A stretch of DNA of 40,669 bases from Alistipes timonensis (GTDB lineage Bacteria > Bacteroidota > Bacteroidia > Bacteroidales > Muribaculaceae). A program made the position numbers and the translations under genes. This document shows positions 24,694 through 35,607 of the stretch, in pieces. Location of the stretch: assembly GCA_023663385.1 (NCBI GenBank), contig JAMPHO010000013.1, forward strand, positions 1 to 40,669. The letters are read 5' to 3'. The notes below the pieces were generated by a model, which did no database searches, was not told the origin of the DNA, and was given only the letters and a program-made list of their open reading frames with translations. How positions within the stretch are numbered: the first letter of the stretch is position 1; each line of letters opens with the position of its first letter.

Positions 24694-25803
24694 CTATAAT
24701 TCCTGGGCTTTGAGCTTTTCGGCATTCTCGGCCACAATCAGATGGTCGATGCAGTCCTGAATGTCGCCGTCGACAAACGCCTGCAGGTTATATATGGTGT
24801 AGTTGATGCGGTGGTCGGTGATGCGCCCCTGCGGATAATTATAGGTGCGTATCTTGGCCGAACGGTCGCCTGTGGAGACGAGGGTCTTGCGCCTGGACGC
24901 TATGTCATCGACATACTTCTGATGTTCCTTGTCGTAGATGAACGTGCGCAGTCGGCTCAGGGCGCGCTCCTTGTTTTTGGGCTGGTCGCGGGTTTCGGTA
25001 CACTCGATCAGAATCTCGTCGGTCTGGCCTGTCACCGGGTTCTTCCACATATAGCGCAGACGCACGCCCGACTCAACCTTGTTGACGTTCTGGCCGCCAG
25101 CGCCGCCGCTTCGGAAGGTCTCCCATTTGATTTCCCCCTCGTTTATCTCCACATCGAATGCCTCGGCCTCGGGGAGAACGGCCACGGTGGCCGCCGAAGT
25201 GTGAACGCGCCCCTGCGTTTCCGTTGCCGGGACACGCTGCACGCGGTGCACGCCACTTTCGTATTTCAGTGTACCATAAACGTTTTCGCCACTGACGGCG
25301 AAAACAATCTCCTTGAAGCCTCCGGCGGCGCCTTCCGACACGCTTGTCACGGAAACAGTCCAGCCTTTCGACTCGCAATAGCGGGAATACATTTTGAAAA
25401 GGTCGCCGGCGAATAGGGCGGCCTCGTCGCCACCGGTGCCACCCCTGATTTCAACGATGGCGTTTTTTCCATCCTCGGGGTCGGCGGGTATCAGCAGAAT
25501 CTTAATCTCCTCCTCAAGCGCGGGGATCGCGTCCGAAGCCTGGTCGAGCTGCTCTCGGGCCATAGCGCGCATCTCGTCATCGTTTTCTGATTCAAGGAGT
25601 TGCTTGGCCTCTGCCACATCCGCCATAAGCTGCCGGTAACGCGACGTGGCCACTGTAAGCCTCTCCAGTTCGCGGTACTCCTTGTTGAGCCGCACATAGC
25701 GCTTCATATCGGCGATTACAGCCGGATCGGTAATAAGGGTTTTAACTTCCTCGAAACGGGCATCAATACCTTCGAGGCGGTCGAGTAGCGATGATTCTGC
25801 CAT
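24694..25803 (-). CDS. prfA: Peptide chain release factor 1
   Basis: Recognises UAA and UAG and triggers peptide release. 369 residues: an N-terminal coiled-coil domain, the codon-recognition region HRVQRVPATETQGRVHTSAATV with the PAT-type tripeptide, and the GGQ motif at about 236-238 in RSGGAGGQNVNKVES. SGDRSAKIRTYNYPQGRITDHR follows. A short insertion (MWKNPVTGQTDEILIE) replaces the E. coli loop. It is followed by pyrF. Its presence supports UAG acting as a true stop in this genome. Confidence 0.96.
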   Translation of the reverse strand: MAESSLLDRLEGIDARFEEVKTLITDPAVIADMKRYVRLNKEYRELERLTVATSRYRQLMADVAEAKQLLESENDDEMRAMAREQLDQASDAIPALEEEIKILLIPADPEDGKNAIVEIRGGTGGDEAALFAGDLFKMYSRYCESKGWTVSVTSVSEGAAGGFKEIVFAVSGENVYGTLKYESGVHRVQRVPATETQGRVHTSAATVAVLPEAEAFDVEINEGEIKWETFRSGGAGGQNVNKVESGVRLRYMWKNPVTGQTDEILIECTETRDQPKNKERALSRLRTFIYDKEHQKYVDDIASRRKTLVSTGDRSAKIRTYNYPQGRITDHRINYTIYNLQAFVDGDIQDCIDHLIVAENAEKLKAQEL

Positions 25804-25821
25804 TTAAATCCGTTTATACCG

Positions 25822-25853
25822 CGAATTTACAATTTTTCGTCCGCATAACCAAA
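25822..25853 (-). promoter_or_regulatory. prfA-pyrF promoter
   Basis: TTTG (25850-25853), a 20-nt spacer and TAAATTCG (25822-25829) on the minus strand, again the TTCG variant. The leader to the prfA ATG would be only about 10-15 nt. Confidence 0.62.
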
Positions 25854-26117
25854 GCCGCACCGCGTCATACAACGCCGTCCGACGCAATAAGTCCCGCATA
25901 AACCCGCACGAGTCTCGCTTAAACCCGCGGAAAACCCATAAGACCCGCTGACCCGAAAACACAGCGCCCGGGAAAGAGAGGGCACCCCCTTCCATATCTA
26001 TTTAACTTAATCGCCATTCTGTTTCAAATGCGGATTCCCGATTCCGGGGGTCGGCACGGCTCGTTCGGCCATATGGCCGGGGCCTGTTAAGGTTTTATGG
26101 CTGCCGAGAATCGAATA
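25854..26117. other. Non-coding stretch between the prfA and aminotransferase promoters
   Basis: No convincing gene. From about 25888 to 25948 it holds short degenerate units of about 10 bp ending in CCCGC or TCGC (such as ATAAACCCGC at 25898 and TTAAACCCGC at 25919). Around 26040-26090 it is GC-rich with partial dyads (CGGCACGGCTCGTTCGGCCATATGGCCGG broken into short pieces). A 63-codon minus-strand frame here looks random. Confidence 0.5.
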
Positions 26118-26149
26118 TTTGGCTGTTAAATTTGATTTGGCTAAATTTG
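26118..26149 (+). promoter_or_regulatory. Aminotransferase gene promoter with very short leader
   Basis: TTTG (26118-26121), a 20-nt spacer and TAAATTTG (26142-26149). A second TAAATTTG sits at 26127-26134 without a partner. The predicted start near 26156 leaves only about 9 nt before the ATG at 26165. Confidence 0.65.
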
Positions 26150-26164
26150 CGCAAATTTTAAGCT

Positions 26165-27367
26165 ATGCCTAATGTATCGCAACGCGGCATCGATATGCCC
26201 GCATCACCAATACGCCGACTCGTTCCGCTGGCTGACGACGCCCGCCGCCGCGGCATCAAAGTCTACGCACTTAATATCGGCCAGCCCGACATTCCGACTC
26301 CAAAGGAGGCTTTCGACCCTCTTAAGAACATCGACAGAAAAGTGCTCGAATACAGTCCGTCGGCCGGACTGATGTCACTGCGCGAGAAACTCCGCGGTTA
26401 TTATAAAAGATACCACATCGACGTTGATGTGGATGACATTATTGTCACCTGCGGCGGCTCGGAAGCCGTTCTGTTCGCCTTTATGGCGTGCCTGGACCCG
26501 GGCGACGAGATTATCGTGCCCGAACCCGCGTATGCCAACTATATGGCGTTCGCCATTTCAGCCGGAGCCAAGATTGTTACCATACCGTCAAGCATCGACG
26601 AGGGTTTCGCCCTGCCTCCCATGGAGCGTTTCGAGGCGCTTATCACACCGAAAACCAAGGGAATACTCATATGCAACCCGAATAACCCCACGGGCTATCT
26701 TTACTCGATGAAGGAGATGCTCCAGCTCCGCGACATCGTGAAAAAACATGACCTGTTTCTGTTTTCCGACGAGGTTTACCGCGAGTTCTGCTACACCGGG
26801 GCCCCATACATCTCGGCGTTCCACCTGCCCGACATCGAGGAACAGGTAGTGCTTATCGACTCTGTATCAAAGCGATACAACGAATGCGGCATCCGCATCG
26901 GCGCCCTGATCACCAAGCATCCGCAGCTCAAGCAGAACGTGATGAAATTTTGTCAGGCGCGCCTGAGTCCTCCCCTGCTCGGTCAGCTCGTGGCCGAAGC
27001 GTCAATCGACGCTCCCGCGGAGTATATGCTTGACACGTACAACGAATACGTAGACCGCCGCAAACTGCTCATCGACGAAATCAACAAGATTCCGGGGTGC
27101 TACTCCCCTATCCCCATGGGCGCGTTCTATACCGTGGCCAGGCTCCCGGTTGACGACGCCGACGAGTTCTGCCAGTGGTGTCTGCGCGAATTCTCCTATG
27201 AGGGGGAAACCGTGTTTATGGCGCCCGCATCCGGGTTCTACACCACTCCTGGTATGGGCAAGGACGAGGTTCGTCTCGCCTATGTACTTGAAAAAGAGGA
27301 GCTACGCCGTGCGATGCACGTTCTCGGCAAAGCCCTGGAGGCATATCCGGGGAGAAAGACGTGCTGA
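26165..27367 (+). CDS. PLP-dependent aminotransferase, class I/II (aspartate aminotransferase-like)
   Basis: A fold-type I aminotransferase of 400 residues. LNIGQPDIPTP and the GGSEAVLFAF helix line the active site, CNPNNPTGY and FSDEVYREFCY carry the Asn and Asp/Tyr PLP contacts, and the Schiff-base Lys is K236 in DSVSKRYNECGIRIG. The C-terminal Arg lies in the DEVRLAYVLEKEEL region. Likely amino donors are aspartate or other amino acids; specificity cannot be read. The family N-terminus (MPNVSQRGIDMPASPIR) supports ATG 26165. It is monocistronic, with a strong terminator. Confidence 0.9.
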   Translation: MPNVSQRGIDMPASPIRRLVPLADDARRRGIKVYALNIGQPDIPTPKEAFDPLKNIDRKVLEYSPSAGLMSLREKLRGYYKRYHIDVDVDDIIVTCGGSEAVLFAFMACLDPGDEIIVPEPAYANYMAFAISAGAKIVTIPSSIDEGFALPPMERFEALITPKTKGILICNPNNPTGYLYSMKEMLQLRDIVKKHDLFLFSDEVYREFCYTGAPYISAFHLPDIEEQVVLIDSVSKRYNECGIRIGALITKHPQLKQNVMKFCQARLSPPLLGQLVAEASIDAPAEYMLDTYNEYVDRRKLLIDEINKIPGCYSPIPMGAFYTVARLPVDDADEFCQWCLREFSYEGETVFMAPASGFYTTPGMGKDEVRLAYVLEKEELRRAMHVLGKALEAYPGRKTC

Positions 27368-27397
27368 TTCGGCACATCAGTCACCTACCATCTTCGA

Positions 27398-27440
27398 GCC
27401 GGGGTGGCCGCGTTACAGCGGTCGCCCCGGCCCCGTTTTT
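27398..27440 (+). terminator. Intrinsic terminator after the aminotransferase gene
   Basis: A 14-bp stem, GCCGGGGTGGCCGC / GCGGTCGCCCCGGC, with two G-U wobbles and a GTTACA loop, followed by CCCG and five T's. Confidence 0.85.
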
Positions 27441-27504
27441 ACCATCCCCGCCAAGCTATTGATATTTAGCGCTCCCTATAATTGCGGAGGTTCAAAAACC
27501 TTTC

Positions 27505-27520
27505 TGGCACGATATTTGTT
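27505..27520 (+). promoter_or_regulatory. Sigma-54-like -24/-12 promoter candidate of clpB
   Basis: TGGCACG-N4-TTGTT matches the sigma-54 consensus TGGCACG-N4-TTGCW with exact spacing and one mismatch (GT for GC at -12). Transcription would start near 27530, 33 nt before the clpB ATG. A small dyad AGGTT-CAAA-AACCT (27488-27501) sits just upstream. No standard TAnnTTTG box with a -33 partner is present. Confidence 0.5.
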
Positions 27521-27562
27521 TTTGAAGTATAAAAAATCAAAAAACAATCATAATAGGAAATT

Positions 27563-30151
<2,589 letters not shown>

Positions 30152-30176
30152 ACAACACTTTCAACTCTAAGGGATT

Positions 30177-30641
30177 ATGAAAAAGATTATTTATTACCTG
30201 CTCATGTTGCCTCTGCTGGCGCTCTGCGCGTCATGCGACGACGACGACAACAAGGTGCCCAACGTAGGCATCCAGGCGACTTTCTCCGGCGCCACAATCG
30301 ACGACGGCATAATATATGTGGTCAAGGGCGAGGAACTTATGGTTGACCAGCTCAACCTCGTAAACAATTCCGGCAAGGACGGCGGTATGGGGGTTGTCAC
30401 CTTCTATATCAACGGCGCTCTGATCGGACAGGCTTACGCGAGCCCCTATGAGTTCCAGATTCCTACGAATCTCACCCCGGGCGACTACCTGCTCGAAATC
30501 TCAACCCCCATCTATGTGGTCGATTACCCGATTTGCTACGGATTCTTCAGCTACAAGATGAGAGTTGTGGAGAGTGCCGACGACCTCCCCGACCAGCCCT
30601 CTACAGAGACTGTCAGCGGTCTGATCAAGGACAAGAACTGA
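30177..30641 (+). CDS. Surface-exposed-type lipoprotein of unknown function
   Basis: A 154-residue protein with a lipoprotein signal peptide and lipobox ending at C20 (LALCASC). It is followed by four Asp (21-24), matching the acidic Bacteroidetes export signal that sends lipoproteins to the cell surface. The body is beta-rich (GIQATFSGATIDDGIIYVVKG, VTFYINGALIGQAYASPYEF, LTPGDYLLEIS), suggesting an immunoglobulin-like fold. It is 25 nt downstream of clpB and may be in its transcript. No family was recognised. Confidence 0.75.
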   Translation: MKKIIYYLLMLPLLALCASCDDDDNKVPNVGIQATFSGATIDDGIIYVVKGEELMVDQLNLVNNSGKDGGMGVVTFYINGALIGQAYASPYEFQIPTNLTPGDYLLEISTPIYVVDYPICYGFFSYKMRVVESADDLPDQPSTETVSGLIKDKN

Positions 30642-30663
30642 ATATTCTCCCCTCTCTAACCAA

Positions 30664-30700
30664 GGAGCCGCGGCATACCTGAACGATATGGCGCGGCTCC
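30664..30700 (+). terminator. Hairpin after the lipoprotein gene
   Basis: Nine-bp stem GGAGCCGCG / CGCGGCTCC with a 19-nt loop, 22 nt after the stop. There is no real T-run (GCTCATTTC), so efficiency is uncertain. Confidence 0.55.
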
Positions 30701-30746
30701 GCTCATTTCAGGCTCTTCCAACGGCCTATACCGCTACAGCTATTAT

Positions 30747-30777
30747 TATGGCGAGGCACGGCTACGGCCTTGCCATA
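30747..30777. repeat. Inverted repeat before the patatin-like gene
   Basis: TATGGCGAGGC (30747-30757) pairs with GCCTTGCCATA (30767-30777), with one wobble. Its 3' arm overlaps the -33 TTG of the next promoter, so it could affect promoter access or act as a second end signal for the clpB transcript. Confidence 0.5.
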
Positions 30778-30799
30778 TCGGAAAAATTCACTAACTTCG
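30770..30799 (+). promoter_or_regulatory. Patatin-like gene promoter
   Basis: TTG (30770-30772), a 19-nt spacer and TAACTTCG (30792-30799). Transcription would start near 30806, about 11 nt before the GTG start. Confidence 0.6.
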
Positions 30800-30816
30800 C
30801 GTAAAAGTTTTAGGTT

Positions 30817-31617
30817 GTGACTGATAACATACCAACAAAACGTCCCTACCGGCTCGGTATCGCCCTTTCAGGCGGCGGTGCCAGAGGGTTCGCCCACGCG
30901 GGCGCTTTGAAGGCCATCGAAGAGGCAGGCCTGAAGCCCGACGTGATCGCAGGCGTGTCGGCTGGCTCCATCGCGGGCGTGCTCTACGCCTCGGGAATGC
31001 CCCCGACCGAACTCGTGCCTCTCTTCTCAAAAACTAAATTCAAAGATTTCTGCAAACTCGCCATCCGCGACGGCGGGGGCCTGTTCTCCATGAACAACCT
31101 GAAGAAATTCATGGTGAAGCACACCGGCGTGGAACATATCGAGGATCTCGCCATACCTATGTATATAGGGGCCACCGACCTCGACCGCGGCGTGCCCGCC
31201 GAGTTTCATTCGGGAGCGCTCGGCGAGCGTGTCATGGCCTCGTGCTCGATTCCCATTGTGTTCCAGCCGGTGAGAATAGAAGGCGTCAACTATGTCGACG
31301 GCGGCGTGCTCCGCAACCTCCCCGCGTGGATTATCAGGGAGAAATGCGACGTGCTCATAGGCGTGAACTGCTCGCCGATGACCCCCTACCGCTACAAAAA
31401 GTCGGTGTTTGACGTAGCTATGAGGACCTACGCCCTGATGGCCAAATCAAACCAGAGGGTCGACATGGATATGTGCGACCTCGTGATTGAGACCCCGAAT
31501 ATAGCCAACTACCAGGTGTTCAACCTGAAAGACATCCACAAAGTATACCTGAGCGGATATGCCGCGGCGCACCGCGCCATAAAGGACTGGCTCGCCTCGA
31601 CGCCTCCCCCGCTATAA
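30817..31617 (+). CDS. Patatin-like phospholipase
   Basis: A 266-residue acyl hydrolase with the Ser-Asp dyad: oxyanion motif GGGARG (19-24), nucleophile elbow GVSAG (46-50, Ser48) and the catalytic Asp in YVDGG (D161). It starts with GTG at 30817, the only candidate that retains the N-terminal strand YRLGIALSGGG and agrees with the promoter position. No signal peptide is visible, so it is probably cytoplasmic, like YjjU/RssA-type bacterial patatins. Membrane lipid turnover is the likely field; the substrate is unknown. Confidence 0.9.
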   Translation: MTDNIPTKRPYRLGIALSGGGARGFAHAGALKAIEEAGLKPDVIAGVSAGSIAGVLYASGMPPTELVPLFSKTKFKDFCKLAIRDGGGLFSMNNLKKFMVKHTGVEHIEDLAIPMYIGATDLDRGVPAEFHSGALGERVMASCSIPIVFQPVRIEGVNYVDGGVLRNLPAWIIREKCDVLIGVNCSPMTPYRYKKSVFDVAMRTYALMAKSNQRVDMDMCDLVIETPNIANYQVFNLKDIHKVYLSGYAAAHRAIKDWLASTPPPL

Positions 31618-31635
31618 TACCAAGTGAGGCAAGCT

Positions 31636-31651
31636 GGGAGCCAGCGCTCCC
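31636..31651 (+). terminator. Weak terminator-like hairpin after the patatin-like gene
   Basis: Six-bp stem GGGAGC / GCTCCC with loop CAGC. A CTTTTT run follows 11 nt later, which is further than usual. Confidence 0.35.
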
Positions 31652-31717
31652 CCGCCCCACCTTTTTCCGCGGCGACGCCCAGGCAGAGCCGCCTTCCAAT
31701 CATTATCACAAGCTACA

Positions 31718-33448
31718 ATGGCATCCTCGAAAAACAAAAAACTTACCGCGAAAAAGCCCGTAATATATCAGATGATTCCCCGCCTGTTCGGCAACACCCG
31801 CGAAACGTGTGTGCCCGACGGCGACATCGCCACCAACGGCTGCGGCAAGATGAACGACATAACGCCCCGGGTGCTTGACGAAATCAAGGCACTCGGCATC
31901 ACGCATGTATGGTATACCGGCGTTATTGAGCACGCCCACGCGACCGACTATTCGGCTTTCGGCATTACGCCCGACAACCCCGCCGTGGTCAAGGGCAAAG
32001 CCGGATCTCCTTACGCGATTTCCGATTATTACGACATCGACCCCGACATCGCAGTGGATGTGCCGTCGAGGTTGAAGGAATTCGACGCTCTTGTCGAGCG
32101 CACGCATAAAGCCGGAATGAAAGTCCTCATCGACTTCGTGCCCAACCATGTGGCGCGCCGTTACCACTCCGACGTCGCCCCCGCGGGCATCGAAGACCTC
32201 GGGCAGGGCGACGATACTACAAAATTCTTCTCGCCGACCAACAATTTCTACTACATACCCCGCCAGCAGTTCGAGCCCCGCTTCCCGATCGATGGCTACA
32301 AGGAGTTTCCAGCCAAAGCCTCGGGCAATGACTGCTTCAACGCGTTCCCCGACCGCAACGACTGGTATGAGACCGTAAAGCTCAACTATGGTGTTGACTA
32401 CGGCGACGGCAGCCGCCATTTCGATCCCATACCGCCGACCTGGTTCAAGATACTCCACATCCTGCGCTACTGGGCGTCGAAGGGTATCGACGGCTTCCGC
32501 TGCGACATGGTGTTTATGGTACCCGTGGAGTTCTGGCAGTGGGCCATTCCGCAGGTCAAGGAGATTAATCCCGACCTGGTCTTTATCGCCGAGATTTACG
32601 ATGTCGGCCAGTACCGCGACTTCCTCGACCGCGGGCACTTCGACTACCTCTACGACAAGGTGAACCTTTACGACACGCTGCGCGCCGTGCAGTGCTGGAA
32701 CCACTCGGCGGCACGCATAACCGACTGCTGGCAGCGTATCGACGGCATAGGCCACCGCATGCTCAACTTCCTTGAGAATCACGACGAGCAGCGTTTTGCG
32801 TCGGAACAATACGCCGGCGACGCGGCCAAAGTGCTCCCCTCGCTGGTTGTAAGCTCGATGATTTCCAACGCGCCCTTCATGATCTACGCCGGCCAGGAGG
32901 TCGGCGAGAAGGCCGAGGACGCCGAAGGATTCAGCGGGCGCGACGGACGCACCACCATTTTCGACTACTGGAGCATACCATCGCTCCGCCGGTGGCTCAA
33001 CGGCGGCAAGGCCGACGGTGGAGCCCTCGCTCCTCACGAAAAGAGCCTGCGCGACCTCTACGGCCATGTGCTGCGGCTCCTCAACAGTGAGAGCGCCCTT
33101 TGTGAAGGGGAGTTCTTCGACCTTATGTACGTCAATATGGACCGCCCCGCGGAATTCAACCCCCACACCTGCTATGCGTTCCTGCGCCGGGCGGGCGAAG
33201 AGGTGCTACTAATCGCGGTCAACTTCTCCAACGAGGCCGGAAAGCAGAAAATCGCCATCCCGGCGCTGGCCCTGGATATGTACGGCATCAAGGAAGGCAC
33301 GCGCCAATGCGCCGATCTCCTTTCCGGCAAGACCGCCCGCAAGGAGATCAGCGCCAACCGCTACTTCGAGGTCGACCTCGGCCCCTGGGGTGCCGCGATC
33401 TGGAAATTCAAAGCCTCCTCGACACCGCGCCGCTCCGCCAAGAAGTAA
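31718..33448 (+). CDS. Cytoplasmic alpha-amylase-family glycosidase (GH13)
   Basis: A 576-residue enzyme acting on alpha-glucans or related alpha-linked sugars. The TIM barrel shows VLIDFVPNHVA (region I), GIDGFRCDMV with nucleophile D263 (region II), FIAEIYD with acid/base E292 (region III) and FLENHDE with D356 (region IV). A C-terminal beta domain ends AAIWKFKA and is followed by a basic tail. There is no signal peptide, so it acts inside the cell, probably on imported oligosaccharides or storage glycogen. A 486-codon antisense frame is a composition shadow. No clear promoter was found in the 100 nt before it. Confidence 0.9.
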   Translation: MASSKNKKLTAKKPVIYQMIPRLFGNTRETCVPDGDIATNGCGKMNDITPRVLDEIKALGITHVWYTGVIEHAHATDYSAFGITPDNPAVVKGKAGSPYAISDYYDIDPDIAVDVPSRLKEFDALVERTHKAGMKVLIDFVPNHVARRYHSDVAPAGIEDLGQGDDTTKFFSPTNNFYYIPRQQFEPRFPIDGYKEFPAKASGNDCFNAFPDRNDWYETVKLNYGVDYGDGSRHFDPIPPTWFKILHILRYWASKGIDGFRCDMVFMVPVEFWQWAIPQVKEINPDLVFIAEIYDVGQYRDFLDRGHFDYLYDKVNLYDTLRAVQCWNHSAARITDCWQRIDGIGHRMLNFLENHDEQRFASEQYAGDAAKVLPSLVVSSMISNAPFMIYAGQEVGEKAEDAEGFSGRDGRTTIFDYWSIPSLRRWLNGGKADGGALAPHEKSLRDLYGHVLRLLNSESALCEGEFFDLMYVNMDRPAEFNPHTCYAFLRRAGEEVLLIAVNFSNEAGKQKIAIPALALDMYGIKEGTRQCADLLSGKTARKEISANRYFEVDLGPWGAAIWKFKASSTPRRSAKK

Positions 33449-33507
33449 TTATCGACACTTTCTCGAAAATCTATGCCTTTTCAGAGGCGCGTTCCAAGAA
33501 TATTGCA

Positions 33508-33515
33508 TAACTTTG
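33508..33515 (+). promoter_or_regulatory. Candidate -7 element of prs
   Basis: TAACTTTG, 23 nt before the prs ATG. No clear -33 TTG is found at 19-21 nt. Confidence 0.5.
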
Positions 33516-33538
33516 CACTACCATTTTCAAACATATAT

Positions 33539-34480
33539 ATGAACGCTCTGTTACCCCCTATCAAAGTTTTTGCCGGCACCAAGTCGCGCTATATGGGAGA
33601 GGAAATCTGCAAGGAACTCGGCATCGAGCTCGGAAAGATGAACATCCAGCATTTCGCCGATGGCGAGTTCGAGGTGTCGTTCGAGGAGTCGATCCGCGGT
33701 TGCGAGGTTTATCTCGTGCAGTCGACTTTCCCCAATTGCGACAACCTTATGGAACTGCTGCTGATGATTGACGCCGCGAAGCGCGCTTCCGCGAAATCGG
33801 TTATCGCCGTAATGCCTTACTTCGGATGGGCCCGCCAGGACCGCAAGGACAAACCCCGCGTATCGATTGCCGCGAAACTCGTCAGCGACCTGCTCGTGGC
33901 CGCCGGTGTTGACCGCGTGATCACTATGGACCTCCACGCCGACCAGATCCAGGGATTCTTCAACGTGCCCGTCGACCATCTTTACGGTTCCAGTGTGTTC
34001 CTCCCCTATATCGAGAGTCTGCACCTCGACAACCTCGTGATCGCCACCCCCGACGTTGGCGGCGCGAAGCGAGCCAACAATTACGCCAAATACCTCAACG
34101 TGCCCCTGGTGCTCTGCCACAAGCAGCGCGCCAAAGCCAACGTCGTGGCCTCGATGACGGTTATCGGCGACGTTAAGGATAAGAACGTGATCCTCATCGA
34201 CGACATGGTCGATACTGCGGGCACCATCACCAAGGCAGCCGACCTGATGATGGAAAACGGAGCCAAGAGCGTGCGCGCCCTCGCCTCCCACGCCATTATG
34301 AGCGATCCCGCGTCGGAACGCGTCAACAACTGCTCGCTCGACGAGATTATCTTCACCAATTCGATTCCGTTCCATAAGGATTGCCCCAAGGCTACGATTC
34401 TTTCCGTGGCGAAGATGTTTGCCGACACCATCCGCCGCGTCCACAACAATGAATCCATCTCCTCGCAGTACCTTATCTGA
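33539..34480 (+). CDS. prs: Ribose-phosphate pyrophosphokinase (PRPP synthase)
   Basis: Makes PRPP from ribose 5-phosphate and ATP for nucleotide, His and Trp synthesis. A 313-residue protein with KVFAGTKSRYMGEEICKELG and FADGEFEVSFEESIRG at the N-terminus, PYFGWARQDRKDKPR (ATP flexible region), TMDLHADQIQGFF, and the PRPP-binding loop VILIDDMVDTAGT. The start is ATG 33539; the open frame further upstream overlaps the promoter and is non-coding. A strong terminator follows. Confidence 0.96.
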   Translation: MNALLPPIKVFAGTKSRYMGEEICKELGIELGKMNIQHFADGEFEVSFEESIRGCEVYLVQSTFPNCDNLMELLLMIDAAKRASAKSVIAVMPYFGWARQDRKDKPRVSIAAKLVSDLLVAAGVDRVITMDLHADQIQGFFNVPVDHLYGSSVFLPYIESLHLDNLVIATPDVGGAKRANNYAKYLNVPLVLCHKQRAKANVVASMTVIGDVKDKNVILIDDMVDTAGTITKAADLMMENGAKSVRALASHAIMSDPASERVNNCSLDEIIFTNSIPFHKDCPKATILSVAKMFADTIRRVHNNESISSQYLI

Positions 34481-34502
34481 TACAGCCGAGGCTATTACTT
34501 AT

Positions 34503-34539
34503 AAAAAGGCATCGACAGGTTTCCCGTCGGTGCCTTTTT
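34503..34539 (+). terminator. prs intrinsic terminator
   Basis: A-tract, stem GGCATCGAC / GTCGGTGCC with one G-U pair, then TTTTT (34535-34539). The flanking A and T runs would let it also work on the minus strand. Confidence 0.88.
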
Positions 34540-34620
34540 GTTTTCGCGGCTTCGACAACACCGCGGAAAATATGGAAATGGCGCGCCGGGAATCGCCCGA
34601 CGCGCCACTTAGTTCATAGT

Positions 34621-34636
34621 GCCTGTTTCAACAGGC
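34621..34636 (-). terminator. Hairpin downstream of the OmpA-family gene
   Basis: Stem GCCTGT / ACAGGC with tetraloop, 19 nt after the stop on the minus strand. No T-run, so only a weak candidate. It resembles the hairpin at 15711-15733 in form. Confidence 0.4.
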
Positions 34637-34655
34637 TCGGAAAGCTGACAGAGGA

Positions 34656-35351
34656 TTACTGGAGAGTACCGGCCTCGGCCTGCTGGATCATGTTCTGGTT
34701 AGCGGTGATGTAGATTTCCACGCGGCGGTTCTGCGCGCGGCCAGCGGCGGTTTCGTTGGAAGCGACATAGTCGGCCATGGGAATACCCTGCGAGGTCAGA
34801 CGTGTGGGAGCCACTCCGGCGTTGGAAAGGTAGCTGAGCACAGCGGCGGCACGTCCGTTGGCCACGCGGGTGTTAACCTCCATCGAGCCGGTGTTGTCGG
34901 TGAACCCGTAAATCTGCACATTGGTGTCGGGGTTCTGACGGAGCGACGCGGCGAACTGCGAAAGGTCGGTCTTAGCGCTCTGGTTGAGCGTTGTGCCGTT
35001 GGTGGGGAACAGAATGCCGCCGGGGAAAGTTACGCGGATAGCGGTCAGGCCGTTCTGGTCTTCCACTGTCTGCACTTCAGCATCCTTGAGTTGCTGCTGG
35101 AGCTGTTCCTTCTGCTTGTCCATCTTCTTGCCGATGAGTGCGCCGGCGCCTGTGCCGACAGCAGCGCCGACAGCAGCGCCGATAGCCGCGCCCTTACCGC
35201 CGCCGATGAGGGCGCCGATGCCTGCGCCGAGGGCGCCACCGCCGCCACCGCCGATGAGAGCGCCCTTGCCAGTATTGGTCATAGAGCTGCATCCTGTGGC
35301 GAGCATACCGACGCAGAGCACGCCGGCCATGAGAGTCTTAACTGATTTCAT
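34656..35351 (-). CDS. OmpA-family glycine-zipper lipoprotein
   Basis: A 231-residue lipoprotein (signal peptide, lipobox LATGC with C21). A long Gly/Ala zipper (about 28-78, GGGGGGALGAGIGALIGGGKGAAIGAAVG) could insert into or associate with membrane. A short Lys/Gln coiled stretch and an OmpA-like peptidoglycan-binding domain follow (FPTNGTTLNQSAKTDLSQFA, YGFTDNTGSMEVN, GRAQNRRVEIYI). It probably tethers the outer membrane to peptidoglycan. ATG 35351 is chosen because the signal peptide begins there; the in-frame ATG at 35453 would place about 34 polar residues ahead of it. Confidence 0.88.
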   Translation of the reverse strand: MKSVKTLMAGVLCVGMLATGCSSMTNTGKGALIGGGGGGALGAGIGALIGGGKGAAIGAAVGAAVGTGAGALIGKKMDKQKEQLQQQLKDAEVQTVEDQNGLTAIRVTFPGGILFPTNGTTLNQSAKTDLSQFAASLRQNPDTNVQIYGFTDNTGSMEVNTRVANGRAAAVLSYLSNAGVAPTRLTSQGIPMADYVASNETAAGRAQNRRVEIYITANQNMIQQAEAGTLQ

Positions 35352-35484
35352 TGTAGTCTTAGTTGTTATTGGTGAATAGTTGTTTTCGTCAATATTTACG
35401 CTTCTACGGCGTATATTCGGCGCCATATATGCGTTTTTTGGAATCGCGTGCATTATATAAACACTTCGCAGCCCAAGATGAACG

Positions 35485-35492
35485 CAAAGTTA
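35485..35492 (-). promoter_or_regulatory. -7 element of the OmpA-family gene
   Basis: TAACTTTG on the minus strand. The expected -33 distance has no TTG. The start near 35478 implies an unusually long leader for this window, about 125 nt. Confidence 0.5.
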
Positions 35493-35607
35493 ACAATTTT
35501 TTTTGACAATGGTTAATTTCGCTGACCAACTTCGGCGCCACGCGTTTTCATCGAGATAAACTTATGATAATAAAAACGCACGCTGAAAAATTTTGTTAAG
35601 CGCTTTG

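Noticed and set aside
25804..25995. 63-codon frame upstream of prfA on the minus strand
   Set aside because: It spans the predicted prfA promoter and the degenerate repeat units and has no family features.
31706..33166. 486-codon open frame antisense to the GH13 gene, and a similar 428-codon frame opposite clpB (28757-30043)
   Set aside because: The sense frames carry complete catalytic motifs. The antisense products are Val/Ala/His-rich shadows without motifs.
35352..35453. Upstream ATG (35453) for the OmpA-family lipoprotein
   Set aside because: It would put about 34 polar residues ahead of a clear lipoprotein signal peptide, preventing export.
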